Shown here in pieces: positions 49,111-60,664 of a stretch of DNA of 64,000 nt (position 1 is the stretch's first letter; each line of letters starts with the position of its first letter). The notes beneath the pieces are model-generated. The model saw nothing but the letters and a program-made list of their open reading frames with translations. It ran no database searches and was not told where the DNA came from. A program made the position numbers and the translations under genes. The stretch covers positions 4,793,843-4,857,842 of the forward strand of contig JAEMBT020000003.1 in the NCBI GenBank assembly GCA_018873245.2. Reading direction: 5' to 3'. This DNA is from Archegozetes longisetosus. Its lineage: Eukaryota > Arthropoda > Arachnida > Sarcoptiformes > Trhypochthoniidae.

Positions 49111-50904
49111 AAATTCAGGCTAATGGGTCTAAAGGGGTTCCCGACCCCCCACCTCCAAGTGTAATACATCATTGGGTTCAGTTCGTCGAGATGAACATTT
49201 TGATACCACACTTGACTATTTCCAACCCGAACATGACCACTTGTGTCCACCGAGACCTAACCCCCTCGAAAATGGGTAAACCTGGCTTTACCAAGTTGTA
49301 AACCAAGCCAAACCTGATTTAAACTAAGGTATAATATGTTAGGTCGCGAAGCTACCTAACTCATTCTCCCTTAGTCTATATCAGGCTTGTTTAGGTTACG
49401 ATTCGAGAATACAGGTTTATCCATTACGAGCTACTAAACCAAACAATGATGAATATCTCGAGAACTACTTGAGATAATTGATCAAATGCGGTATCAAAAT
49501 GCTCAGTTCGATGTACTGAGTCAAATGATATACAGTGCAGCTCATAAATATTAGGCCAACAAATTTTTTAAAGATTTTACCGCTAAACATAGGAATAATC
49601 CAATAATATTTAATGGGATGACGCATCTTAAGGATATTAAACTTTTACCGAAACCATATTTCATCCGTGTCCACCGAGACACCGCGCGCAGAAGAAAAAG
49701 TTAAAAACTGACTGTGCAAAAGTATTAGGCCAGAACTGAATTTATTAAATAAATTAACATTAGTACTTAGTTTGTCCCCCATTTCTTAAAATGACATTAA
49801 AAACCCTGTCCTGCATAGTATTGACTAGTTTTCGAAGAACTTCAGAGTCGATTTTCGTCCATTCTCCACGGATTGCGACTTTCAAGTCACCGACGGTCTC
49901 AAATTGGTGGCCATCAGCGTAAACGCGGCGAACGAGGATTCCCCACAGGTTTTCAATAAGATTGAGGTCCAAACTACGAGCTGGCCACTTCATGACATCA
50001 ATATGTTGAGAATTGAACCATTCTTTCGTGGATTTCGCGTTATGAATGCTCGCGTTGTCCTGTTGGTACATCCAATCCAGGCCACCAATTTGGATTCCCT
50101 TCGGTAGGAGGTACTCTTCAAGTATTGCCTGATACCCGCCGGCATTCATACGGGCATCTATGAACGCGATGTCCGTTTTACCGTTCCATCCGACGTCCCG
50201 GTGTTGGTGGCGCAGCGCAGAATCCGCCGTTCATCGCGTAGAGTCACTTTGGGATGCCTTCCTGAACGCTTCTTCCTGCCGCAGTCTTCGGGATTGGCCA
50301 AGTAGTAGTCCACCGCACACTTCGACCTTCCAATCGCAGCCGCTATCTTCCGCCCAGTCATACCGGTTTTGTGTAGAGCCGCGATTTGGCCGCGCTCGTG
50401 TTCGGTTAACTCCTTGGCCATAGGCATGGTTAAGATTTAGACTCAAGTACAAAATATATAGCAAAAAATATACAAATATATATAAATCACAGTTTTCAAT
50501 CAAGTACTGCAATTTTTATTAACGTTGGATCTAAGAAACCAGAATGTAACTAACCGGCCTAATACTTTTGCACACACCTGATATCAAATTTTTCTGTCGC
50601 GCTCGTTAATCCGGCGCCGGATTAACGCAAATTTTTGTGAATGAGTCACAGTTGCAATCCTAAACATATTTACTGAGCGCAATTTACTTAAAATATACTT
50701 TTTTAAATGAATTTTTAAAAAAAATGTTGGCCTAATATTTATGAGCTGCACTGTATCACGTGGCGTGGTCAGCCACTCCTGTCGGGAGCTGTCCAAAAGT
50801 GGTCAAGTGTGGCATCCAAATTTTCAGCTTGATGAACTGAATCCAATGATATATCACACTTGGGGGTGGGAGGTTGGGAACCTCTTTAGACCCATTAGCC
50901 CAGA
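49111..50904. mobile_element. Inverted-repeat element split by a Tc1-type insertion
   Basis: Outer ends match inverted: GGCTAATGGGTCTAAAG near 49119 and CTTTAGACCCATTAGCC ending 50901, with CACCTCCAAGTGT and ACACTTGGGGGTGGG inward. The body outside the nested element (49533-50753) is about 560 bp and non-coding. The block sits exactly where copy B homology ends and the 3' flank of copy C begins. Target duplication not resolved. Confidence 0.65.
49533..50753 (-). mobile_element. Tc1/mariner-type element with deleted transposase
   Basis: TA flanks (49531-49532, 50754-50755). Inverted ends of about 30 bp start CAGTGCAGCTCATAAATATT. On the minus strand the transposase starts at 50427 with a helix-turn-helix (LTEHERGQIAALHKTGMTGR and SKCAVDYYL). 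It then jumps near 50160, in a different frame, to WNGKTDIAFIDARM and the second and third catalytic blocks (YQQDNASIHN, LDLNLIENLWG), ending at 49760. The part with the first catalytic Asp is missing, so the copy is dead. Its GC content is clearly higher than that of its surroundings. Confidence 0.9.
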
Positions 50905-51210
50905 TTCATCCGTAGATTTAAAAAATCTTAGTCGATAAAAAATTCAAATGATACATCATCATATTTCTATAAATTATATTTCCAATAAGTCCAATTATTG
51001 TCCCAGAAGTAATAAATCTTCTACCACATATATTAATATTGTTTTATTATTTTGTAAGTTACAATAAAGATGCCTCTTTTGTATAAAATCAAATTAAAAG
51101 ATTTGACATTAAAATCGTAGGTAAAGACAGTTCATCTATCTTAAATCTTGTCTATTTTTAAACCCAAGTATCTACTAACAGGTAAGCAAAATTAAAACTG
51201 TTTCATAAAT
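50905..51210. repeat. Duplicated 3' flank of elongase copy C
   Basis: Matches 38785-39060 downstream of copy A (CGTAGATTTAAAAAATCTTA and onward). It is cut off on its left by the transposon block and on its right by the palindrome 51211-52512, after which the flank resumes at 52513. Confidence 0.85.
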
Positions 51211-52512
51211 TCAAGCATAGAAGTCGAAATGTACTTCTTGCCTGTCTTTTGAAACCAAAAGGGCACATAAAAATCAAAAGATAGGATTAGACTGAAAACT
51301 AATGTTTAATATTTAGTCATTTAGCCCTTTCTAAGAACAGATGAATGCGTGAGAAAGTTTTGAAAAACGGAATCAGAGTTTTAACTATTTACAGATTAAA
51401 TATTAACCATACACAAAATGATTTTTAAAACATTTTGAATAAACGTTCTCACGAAAAACTTTTGGATATCTATAAGATTCTTGAATATGTTCTTAAAACA
51501 GAAAATTCTAAGCATTGTGGCATATTGTATAGTCTAGACAATAATTCGTTCAACCATTTTTTACTTTTAGTGCAACAATTGTTTGATAAAAACAATAGAA
51601 AAAAAATAAATTCAAATGTACTAAAAAGTAGAAGACTATGTGAAAATTAATTGTTAAACTATTCAGCATTTGACTCATCGTAAAACTAACCGAATAACTG
51701 TTAACTGAAATCATTCATCATTTTATATCAGAGTCGGCGATATTTATAAATACTATAAGTCTTTATATCGTTTAAATATACGATATTTAACGAATTATTC
51801 AACAAGTAGATCTCTTATTTATTACACACTGAATTGAATGGAAAAAATGTTCACTCAATAATTGCAAACTAATACACTAATGCAATTTATTACACAATAA
51901 ATAAGAGATCTACTTGTTGAATAATTCGTTAAATATCGTATATTTAAACGATATAAAGACTTATAGTATTTATAAATATCGCCGACTCTGATATAAAATG
52001 ATGAATGATTTCAGTTAACAGTTATTCGGTTAGTTTTACGATGAGTCAAATGCTGAATAGTTTAACAATTAATTTTCACATAGTCTTCTACTTTTTAGTA
52101 CATTTGAATTTATTTTTTTTTCTATTGTTTTTATCAAACAATTGTTGCACTAAAAGTAAAAAATGGTTGAACGAATTATTGTCTAGACTATACAATATGC
52201 CACAATGCTTAGAATTTTCTGTTTTAAGAACATATTCAAGAATCTTATAGATATCCAAAAGTTTTTCGTGAGAACGTTTATTCAAAATGTTTTAAAAATC
52301 ATTTTGTGTATGGTTAATATTTAATCTGTAAATAGTTAAAACTCTGATTCCGTTTTTCAAAACTTTCTCACGCATTCATCTGTTCTTAGAAAGGGCTAAA
52401 TGACTAAATATTAAACATTAGTTTTCAGTCTAATCCTATCTTTTGATTTTTATGTGCCCTTTTGGTTTCAGAAGCCAGGCAAGAAGAAGTACATTTCGGC
52501 TTTTATGCTTGA
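51211..52512. mobile_element. Near-perfect palindromic element, 1302 bp, 3-bp TSD
   Basis: Arms of about 610 bp (51211-51822 and 51897-52512) are inverted with few differences around a loop of about 75 bp. Ends TCAAGCATA and inverse; AAT flanks at 51208-51210 and 52513-52515. Copy A has the empty site CATAAATGCAC (around 39072-39085). Each arm holds the same open frame without an ATG (RSHEKLLDIYKILEYVLKTE; 51435-51650 plus, 52285-52088 minus), of no known family. The high arm identity suggests youth or ongoing conversion. Confidence 0.85.
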
Positions 52513-52602
52513 AATGCACTAATCAAATTGATTTAATCGATTACAAGATATAAAAAATCTATTATTAAATGCAGCAAGGTTTGTAATCAAAGTGAGTTTG
52601 AA

Positions 52603-55600
52603 TCAGTTTAATCGCTTTTTATATGCTTTTCGATAGAAATCGTAAAACATATAAAAAAAGAAAAGCGGTTGAGGTAATGCAACCATAAACCAGAATAAAG
52701 GGTAACCCTCTTGCATGAAAATCATTACAACACCATATATACCAAGAATTACGAATTGTGACAACTGTAATTGAGTTATATATCTTTTCCACCACAAGTA
52801 CTTTTGTATTTTGGGCCCGAATGAAGATAAAGCATAATACGAATACATAACGAAGTGAATCTATAAATTCAGAAAGATAACAAATTTAATAAAAAGTTAT
52901 CAAACAAAAGCGTTGATAAACTGCATGAATGAACCAATTCTTACAAAAGTGTTCATTGTCGCGAAGAGAAGGACAGCAGGCACGAGAATGTTTATCTTAA
53001 GCAGTAACCATCCGAAGATGGGGACAGAAATGTGATGATATAAGTGGAGAGTCGAAATATGACCATTCTTTTTACGTAACGCAAAAAAGAAGGTGTCGAT
53101 CAAGTCCGTCAATTTTGATAAAAAATATAAATAAGCTGCGAATAAAACAATAGTAATCTTAAATTTATTTCAATTTCAGAGCACTATCTCTTCTAAAAAT
53201 AGTTCTAGTAGATGAAAATGATTTCGAATCCTATAAACTTGTGACTGTAGTTGACTCTCAGAAAAACTGTTCTTTAATACGTAAAGTCCTTTACATAATA
53301 AGCTTTATTTAACTTTTTAAGTATTAAATAACTTTTGTTAAATAAAGACGATTATTCTATTATATAGGTGTCGCATCATTTCTATTCCATTTTCTTAGAT
53401 CAATGTCAAAAACTAGAAAAAGAGTCTGACTTGTAATCTCGAAGTAAATTAATATGAAATATAACGAATTTAAAGTAGGCTGACCAGAGCATTCAGTTTT
53501 GGACTGGATTACCCAGTTTTCAAACTCTTAAAATCAGTCAAATCCAGTCGAAAATGTAATTCAAATATAATCAATCGTTATTTTAAATAAAATAGTTGCA
53601 AAAAATTTGTGTCCAGTTTTTATTCATTTATGTCAGTATTTTTTTGATGAAATTCCAGTTTTAATTGAAAAAAAATCTGGTCAGTTTAATTTTACAGTGT
53701 TTTTCTATTGCTTTTAACGGAACGGCAAATAACTTTAACGGCTCGACCGTCGCCCCCAAATAACTTTAACGTTTCGTCAAAACAAAATGACGCAATGAAT
53801 TGCTTTTAAGTAACGCATCGAATGTAAACATTTATTCTATTGTAAGAATATTTTAAACCATTAAATTATGGAAGAGATTAATATGAACATACATTTGAGT
53901 CAAAAGAGGACTAATCAAAGTATAAGTAATGAGATACGAGGATTGATTATCGATAAGTTGAACAGTGGTTTAGATTCAGTAGAAGTCGGAGCAATGTTTG
54001 GCGTAAAGCCTGCGACTGTTCGCAATATTAACCGAACTTTCCGTATGACCGGAGTTAAGTCTAAGCGGTCGAATGGTCACAGAAAACAGCTTTTAAATGA
54101 CCAACAAAAGGAACAGCTCTGTCATTGGATTGACGACGACAGCACATTGACTTTGGGTCAGTTAAAGAACAAGTGTTTGGCTGCCTTTCCCGATGTCAAA
54201 CGACTATCGACATCGACTGTTGATAGAACCCTCCGAGCGTTTCATTTCTCTTTTAAACGCGTGTCGTTTGTCCCGAGTCCAGAAACACTCCGAAGTCATT
54301 AATAGACGACATGATTATGCGGTTAAATACACCGAAATGATGATCGAAAGGGAGAAAATGTATTTCGTGGACGAATTCGGAGTCACTATCACTTCGAGAT
54401 CAAATTATGGCCGATCTGTTAAGGGGTTAAAAGCGCACAAAAGGGTCAAACAAATCCGGAGCCGAAACTATTCAATCGCTGCAGTAATGAATCAAAACTC
54501 TCTATTCTTTTTCCAAATTCAAGACAACGCTTACAATTCTGAAGATTACGCGGCTTTTATGGCGCAACTGTTCCACCACTTCACTGAAAATGACATATTG
54601 GGTGCATACCTGATTATGGACAATATTCGGTTCCATAAGACCGAAGAGGTTATGCAATTGATTGAAGCCCATGGACACCACCCGGTCTTTCTACCCCCTT
54701 ATTCTCCATTCCTTAACCCAATCGAAGAGTTGTTTAGCAAATGGAAGAATAATATCCGAAGAAGTGAACCACAAAATGAGGACCAATTGTATGAAACGGT
54801 TCACAACACTTCCGATAATATTACGGCTCAAAACTGTGCTAATTGGGTCAGACATATGGAGAGTTATTTACCGAAATGTCTTAACAAAGATGAGATCTAT
54901 AGTTAATTCATTCATTTATCGATTCAGACTTAATTTGTTTTCATATTTAGTTAAATCTCCAAATTCTGTAAACATCTAATAGTTTTATATAAAAAAACAT
55001 TTGCTGTTATTTTGTTTTGACAAAACGTTAAAGTTATTTGGGGGCGACGGTCGAGCCGTTAAAGTTATTTGCCGTTCCGTTAAAAGCAATAGAAAAACAC
55101 TGTAAGTATGTTTATCATGAATTTCATACTATTTGTATAGATTTAGAACTTCCAAAAGATTGCCTTAAACTGTGTTTTGTTATCGAAATTTATTCCTTAA
55201 TATAAATAAGAAAATTTTCATTGAATCCTCTGATTAATACGATTTGAGGTAATCAAATAATTAACGATATATCTTGAATCGGGAATTTGTTCATACAAAA
55301 ATAATAGTAAATGATATATTGAAAAATTTTAAATACAGATAAGTTTCCTTTTAACTTTGATCATGAATTCTTGAATGTATAGATATGTGAATTGATCGAG
55401 ACAAAAGTAAATGATTTTAGAGAACAAACAACGCATTAAATAATTTCAATAATAAAGTATAAGTAGATTACAAATGAATCACAATAATTGAAACAAAAGT
55501 GAATTATTTCTATAAAATTTCAACTGCAGCAAAACTTGACTTAATTCGAAAAGTAAATCATGTTTATAATCACATTTATGAACAAATTGGAGTGTTTCTA

Positions 55601-56087
55601 AACTAATTTTCTAAAGTAGGAATTCAACAGATAATATGTTTTATTATTTAATTTCGAGCTTAACTTTTTATATCAACTATAATGACTAACATAAACGAAA
55701 ACTGCAAAGATATCATTTGTATAAAACAAATATATTATGGATCTTACCTAAACTTATATATATCGATAATTCCGGTGTTAATGTCTTGTCAGTTGGATAT
55801 TTAAAGTTTAAAAGTACTTTTCCGTAATTAAATCTTCTAGTAAATTCATAGAAGAAGTAAGCATTCGATAAAACCATGAAAGTATTATATATCAACATCG
55901 GCAGTCGAAGTTGATACGGTCTTTGAGTTTCCATAAATTTTGGTATGAATTTATTGACCAATAAGTAATAAGTAGTCATTATCAATATAATTGGTAATGG
56001 CGTATGATTAACTAGAGGCAAATGAGCGGTTCGGGGATCCTGATAATCGTACCAGTATTGGTATAAATAATAGAACATACTTGACAT
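52603..56087 (-). CDS. Very-long-chain fatty acid elongase, copy C
   Basis: Second complete ELOVL-type gene. Exons 56087-55748, 53135-52945 and 52860-52603 give 262 residues, with phases and sites as in copy A. It keeps LHLYHH, SKLTDLIDTFFFALRKK, MYSYYALSSFGP and a basic tail AYKKRLN. It is about 90 percent identical to copy A by eye; differences include KFIPKFMETQRPYQLR and IHFVMYSYY at the third-exon junction. Intron 1 is 2.6 kb and holds a Tc1-type element (53695-55102). The 5' and 3' flanks are shared with copy A but interrupted by palindromes. Both A and C look functional, but the large transposon-filled introns could reduce correct splicing. Confidence 0.9.
53695..55102 (+). mobile_element. 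Tc1/mariner-type transposon, nearly intact
   Basis: The element is 1408 bp with TA flanks (53693-53694, 55103-55104). Inverted ends start CAGTGTTTTTCTATTGC and are identical over 80 bp. Each end carries the motif CAAATAACTTTAACG twice, an IR/DR arrangement like that of Sleeping Beauty-type elements. It lies in intron 1 of elongase copy C, on the opposite strand to the gene. Confidence 0.93.
53868..54906 (+). pseudogene. DD34E transposase with one frameshift
   Basis: The N-terminal frame 53868-54302 has a helix-turn-helix (VGAMFGVKPATVRNINRTF) and second DNA-binding segment. The C-terminal frame continues to 54906 with the catalytic blocks MYFVDEFGV, AYLIMDNIRFHKT and NPIEELFSKWK, giving Asp, Asp, 34 residues, Glu. 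The frames differ by one base, with one extra base near 54285-54290 in a GAAAC context; otherwise the protein, about 345 residues, is complete. All catalytic residues are intact. Confidence 0.9.
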
Positions 56088-56234
56088 TTTAGGTTGTTAG
56101 TGTCACTATTACTGAAATTCGTCTTGACTCAAACTGAAACTGCAAGTTTCAAATCAGTGCTTAAATATGAAGACCATCAAAGCTATTTCATCTTATGTGA
56201 ATTTTTACACAACTTATTCATAGGGAAATTCTTA

Positions 56235-58009
56235 CAAGGAAGGTTTGAAAACTCTCAAAAGAATTTTAACGTTTTGTATTATGAAACTTATAAATAGATC
56301 AATTATCTTTAATTTAAGCTATATTTGAAATGGTGAACACGAAGTTGTGGATCACAACTTCAGGTTAAAATGTAGCTAATATAAATAGTGAAGAGCATAA
56401 GCTAGCTGTGAGCTGAGCTGCGCTGCGCTTGAAGCTCAATTTTAGCTGTCTTCGAGCTTATAAGCTCGAGCTTCAAGCTCATGCTATGATAAAGAAGCTC
56501 AGCTCATTTGAAGCCGATTTATTTAATAAAGCAAAAAGCAGTATTTTAATGCAATAACTGTTTATTTTTGAAGAGAGAATTAATGATGTTTTAGAACTTA
56601 AAAGTAACATTATTTCTATTCACTGCTTAAATCTCTTCATATTCGAAATAAGATAATTTCAAATAATTTTTGACAATTATTCAATATAAGATAAAATTGT
56701 TGTTTTAACCTGTTTTCAACATGATATGACAAGTGAAATACAATTAGAAGACTCACAATCATTGGTAGGTGACACAGATGTCAAAATTTGAATTCATTGT
56801 TCAAACTTTACGATCAAAATTAATATATTTTTGCGCAAAAACTTCATTATAACTTGAGATAAATGCTTGTTACAAAGATTACTGCTCATTATTTTAATTT
56901 TTAACATAGGCTCAGCAGCGCAGCTCGCAGCTTGAACCCGAGCTTCTTATTACAAGCGCAGCTCAGGCCAAATTTGACAGAAGCGTAGCTCAAAGCTCAA
57001 CAATTTTGAGCTGCGCTTATAGAAGCTCGAGCTTGAAGCTCAAGATTTCAGACCAATACTCTTCACTAAATATAAAAGCCTTGCGTAAGTTTTGTGCAAA
57101 TGTTATCATAAGGAGAGTTCCGCGATCCCTTAGAACTTGGCTCCCAAATATAGATTCATTTGACACTTCTTATTTTAAGCGATAAGCTGAAAATAATACA
57201 TAATCTCGCTTATTACCTTGAACTCTGATCTCTCTTAATGATTCTAAAGATTTTCAAAAATTTTAAATTTCATTACTAGAAAACTATTTATGATCTTCAA
57301 GAAACTTTTCACTAAAAGTTTAATCATTATTCAAATATTGCTCTGCCAACAATATTTTATAAGTTTATTGCACTGGATTTTATAGTGGAAATAAGTTTTC
57401 AAAAATTATCTTAAATGTAGTGCCCCGAAAGACTCAACATAATGTTTCAGAGAGATGAAGATCATAACCATGTAAAACTTATCGTCTAACTTTTGAGCTG
57501 GATCTCTCGGGGCGCTATATCTAAGATAATTTTTGAAAACTTATTTCCACTATAAAATCCAGTGCAATAAACTTATAAAATATTGTTGGCAGAGCAATAT
57601 TTGAATAATGATTAAACTTTTAGTGAAAAGTTTCTTGAAAATCATAAATAGTTTTCTAGTAATGAAATTTAAAATTTTTGAAAATCTTTAGAATCATTAA
57701 GAGAGATCAGAGTTCAAGGTAATAAGCGAGATTATGTATTATTTTCAGCTTATCGCTTAAAATAAGAAGTGTCAAATGAATCTATATTTGGGAGCCAAGT
57801 TCTAAGGGATCGCGGAACTCTCCTTATGATAACATTTGCACAAAACTTACGCAAGGCTTTTATATTAGCTAGCTTTTAACCTGAAGTTGTGATCCACAAC
57901 CTTGTGTTCAGCCTTTCAAATATAGCTTAAATTAAAGATAATTGATCCATTTATAAGTTTCATAATACAAAATGTTAAAATTTTTATGAGAGTTTTCAAA
58001 CCTTCCTTG
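56235..58009. mobile_element. Palindromic element, CAAGGAAGG termini, TTA TSD
   Basis: Ends CAAGGAAGGTTTGAAAAC and inverse, TTA flanks (56232-56234, 58010-58012). Copies A and B hold the uninterrupted site in the homologous flank. Arms of about 500 bp meet near 57431-57510; the left arm is split by a hAT element (56386-57068). Without it the element is 1084 bp. No coding capacity. The TTA duplication suits a PIF/Harbinger derivative, but the superfamily is not proven. Confidence 0.87.
56386..57068. mobile_element. hAT-type non-autonomous element rich in AGCTC motifs
   Basis: The element is 683 bp, with ends TAGTGAAGAGCAT and inverse (TAGTGAAGAGTAT) and a perfect 8-bp duplication AATATAAA (56378-56385, 57069-57076). 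The right arm of the host palindrome has the empty site with one AATATAAA near 57855. The subterminal 150 bp at each end are dense in GAGCT/AAGCTC motifs. No transposase remains. Confidence 0.92.
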
Positions 58010-58470
58010 TTAGATCAAATTAAAACGTACCAGAAGATAGTTACGGAATTATATCTAATAATTTAGTAATTCTCATAATTTCCTCCATTTATAATAAAGA
58101 AAAAACTCTTCCAATAGTTCATATAATTAAAGGGAAAGATTGCAAAACATGATTAAGAAATAAAACGGAATCTTATAGCTTAATGTCAACTAACAGAATC
58201 AAATGTGGAATTTGATTTAGTTGAATAAGTCAATTGTGTTTGTATAAGCATTACTTAGAAGGTTCATATTAGAGATTTTCATCATCTAAATAATATCTGC
58301 CTAAGATTAACGTAAGTTGATACGAAATCTAATTTCGAAGATCAATATTAACGACCTATACTGTATAATACTTCTTTACATTAAAATTAAGATAATTTGC
58401 AACTTTCAGATTGATGAACTTCCTATTCATATGTATCTTTCTTCACATCAACTTTCAAGATGTGAGATAA
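58010..58470. repeat. Remainder of duplicated 5' flank of elongase C
   Basis: Continues the homology with 43000-43440 and 48140-48545 after the palindrome insertion, ending near 58470. Confidence 0.8.
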
Positions 58471-58619
58471 GAGCAGGAAGATTTGTTGAATAACTCAAAG
58501 ATTTTGAGATATTTTAAAACCAGGAGAAAACCCTGTAAAGTTAAAGACATTGAAATTTTCTAAGGAATAAGAAGCTAACTTTTTAAACTAAACACTCATA
58601 ATTTTAGAACTTCGCAGAT

Positions 58620-59453
58620 CAGATCCGGCCAAACCGCGGCTCGCGAGCCGCGACTGGCTCGCAAAGGTTTTTCTGTGGTTCGCGAAAGATTTTTGTAAAT
58701 ATATTACAATTAGATCTTAATAGGCTTTCAATAAAGCTGTAGAAAATTTCATGAAATATCTGAAATGCTATATGCTTATGTTACTGCTATACTATTCCTT
58801 GCTTTGAACTGATAAACTCGAACTATGGAAATCAACTCATTAATAAAGATTACACACATTTTGAGACTTGCTATGTGAGAATCTGAAGGGTTTGACTTCA
58901 ATGTAGATACACATCTTAATCCAATTCAAGATTTAATGATTGGAATTCGAGAAAGATTTATTGATCTTCGTAATCATAAATTTTAACTTGAGTCATTCAA
59001 TGTAAATTTATACGAATCATCTGATGGAATTGATCAAAATCCAATCTAATGATATTCTTAAAGCCAAATTTTCGAAAATGAGTTCAGTTGATTTCTATCA
59101 ATATTTGCTAAATTCATTTCTTGATAGTTTTTCATTGATTAAAACAATGCATTATAAGTTATAAATCTGTTTCGAGGAACACTTATCTTTGTGGACAACT
59201 TTTGTCTTCTCTTAAATTTAATAAATCTAAACAAAGAAGCACTATAGCTGACCAACATTTGAATGATTGTATGAAAGAAGTTCAGCTATAAGTTTGAGTT
59301 CTAATATTGATAAAATTGTATCTGAAATGCAATGTCATGTATCGAACAGTAATAATAAATAAAAGCTATCTTAAAAGTTAAAAGAAAAAGTTTGACTCTG
59401 CTCAGATCATCGTCCGATTTGGCTCTCCAGCCAAAAAAGTGTGGCCAGGCCTG
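58620..59453 (+). mobile_element. Decayed hAT element, ZBED/GTF2IRD2-like
   Basis: Ends CAGATCCGGCCAAAC and inverse CAGGCCTGGCCACAC, with GGCTCGCGAGCC-type subterminal sequence. Flanks TCGCAGAT (58612-58619) and TCATAGAT (59454-59461) match at 6 of 8. Near 59180-59280 the plus strand still reads TYLCGQLLSSLKFNKSKQRS followed by ADQHLNDCMKE, the C-terminal dimerisation region of this hAT class. The rest is degraded. Confidence 0.8.
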
Positions 59454-59461
59454 TCATAGAT

Positions 59462-60664
59462 GACAGATAAAACACAAAGTTTGAAACAGAGATTTATTTT
59501 TAAAAAATTTTTAATTATCATCAGTTCATTACTAAAGAACATTCATTTTGTTCTAAAGCATAATTTTTATAAAGTCTCATATCAAAACGATCTCAATATG
59601 ACTAAAACTATGTTTATTAGCAATGTCATGTTTGTTAATAGGTATAGATTACACCTCGAATTTTCCTGGACTTTCATTTTTAAATATTAATAGTCAGGTA
59701 ATAGACTTTTATTTGACTGAATTCTGGCATAAAACGACCTTTTACTAACAATCTGCAAAACTTTAGCAGTTTTCAGTCTTTAACTGAACAATTTCTAGTG
59801 CAATAAGTTATTGTTTGTTCAATAAATCTAAACGATTGTTATGACTAAAGGATTTGAAGAAATAATTTTTGCAATCTCTTAAATAATCACTCAATCTTTA
59901 AAAACTGAAGCCAAGTCTGAGGTGAGGATTACTAAGTTAAGTCTTCAGAGTTGTTCTTTATGAGTATTTATTTTGAAAAAATTGTCTAAATGTAAATTGA
60001 AAAGGCAAAACTGAAAGTCATAGAGAAACGAACATTTTCTATTCTCGTGTAACACCACTCATGTACAAGATCTTCAATTAGAATCTCAAGATAACTATTT
60101 TTGAATAAGTTTACTCATTCTCATTTAGTTTGTCTTCAACCTTAAATCTTTTATATGAATCACTAATGATAATTCTAAGTCTATTCGCTTAAATAACGTA
60201 TGAATGATAGGATTATCAATATGTCGGATATTTTCCTTAACATAAATGTAAACTTTTCTCATCATAGATGGTCGCATACTCTATCGTAAACATCAAAATT
60301 TCATTTAGTAAAACTTTCAATCAAAATAAACATTAAATGAATAATATTTTATATATTTAATAAATAAATTACTTTTCTTTTGATCGAATTAATTAATATT
60401 AAGTCATTAAATTTCCTTCCGATCACAATTATCCTGACCTTATTGTATTTCAATCTCATTGATGATGCAAATCAAATCTAACTTTAAGTCAGTTACAAAA
60501 TTGTGGTGACCAAGCGTCCATATTTGAGCTGGACAGTTCAGATTTCGGGTTAAATAGTCCAGAATCCAGAGTGAACCCCAATCTGGACGCATTTTGTTCA
60601 GATGTGAGCTGAACAAATGGACACTTCTATCATCAGTGTTTTATCTTATAAGTGATTCAGTATA
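59462..60664. other. Gene-free, little recognised
   Basis: AT-rich. A loose inverted pair around 60510-60630 (AGCGTCCATATTTGAGCTGG and CAGCTGAAC-like motifs) may be a worn MITE, but I cannot delimit it. Confidence 0.4.
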
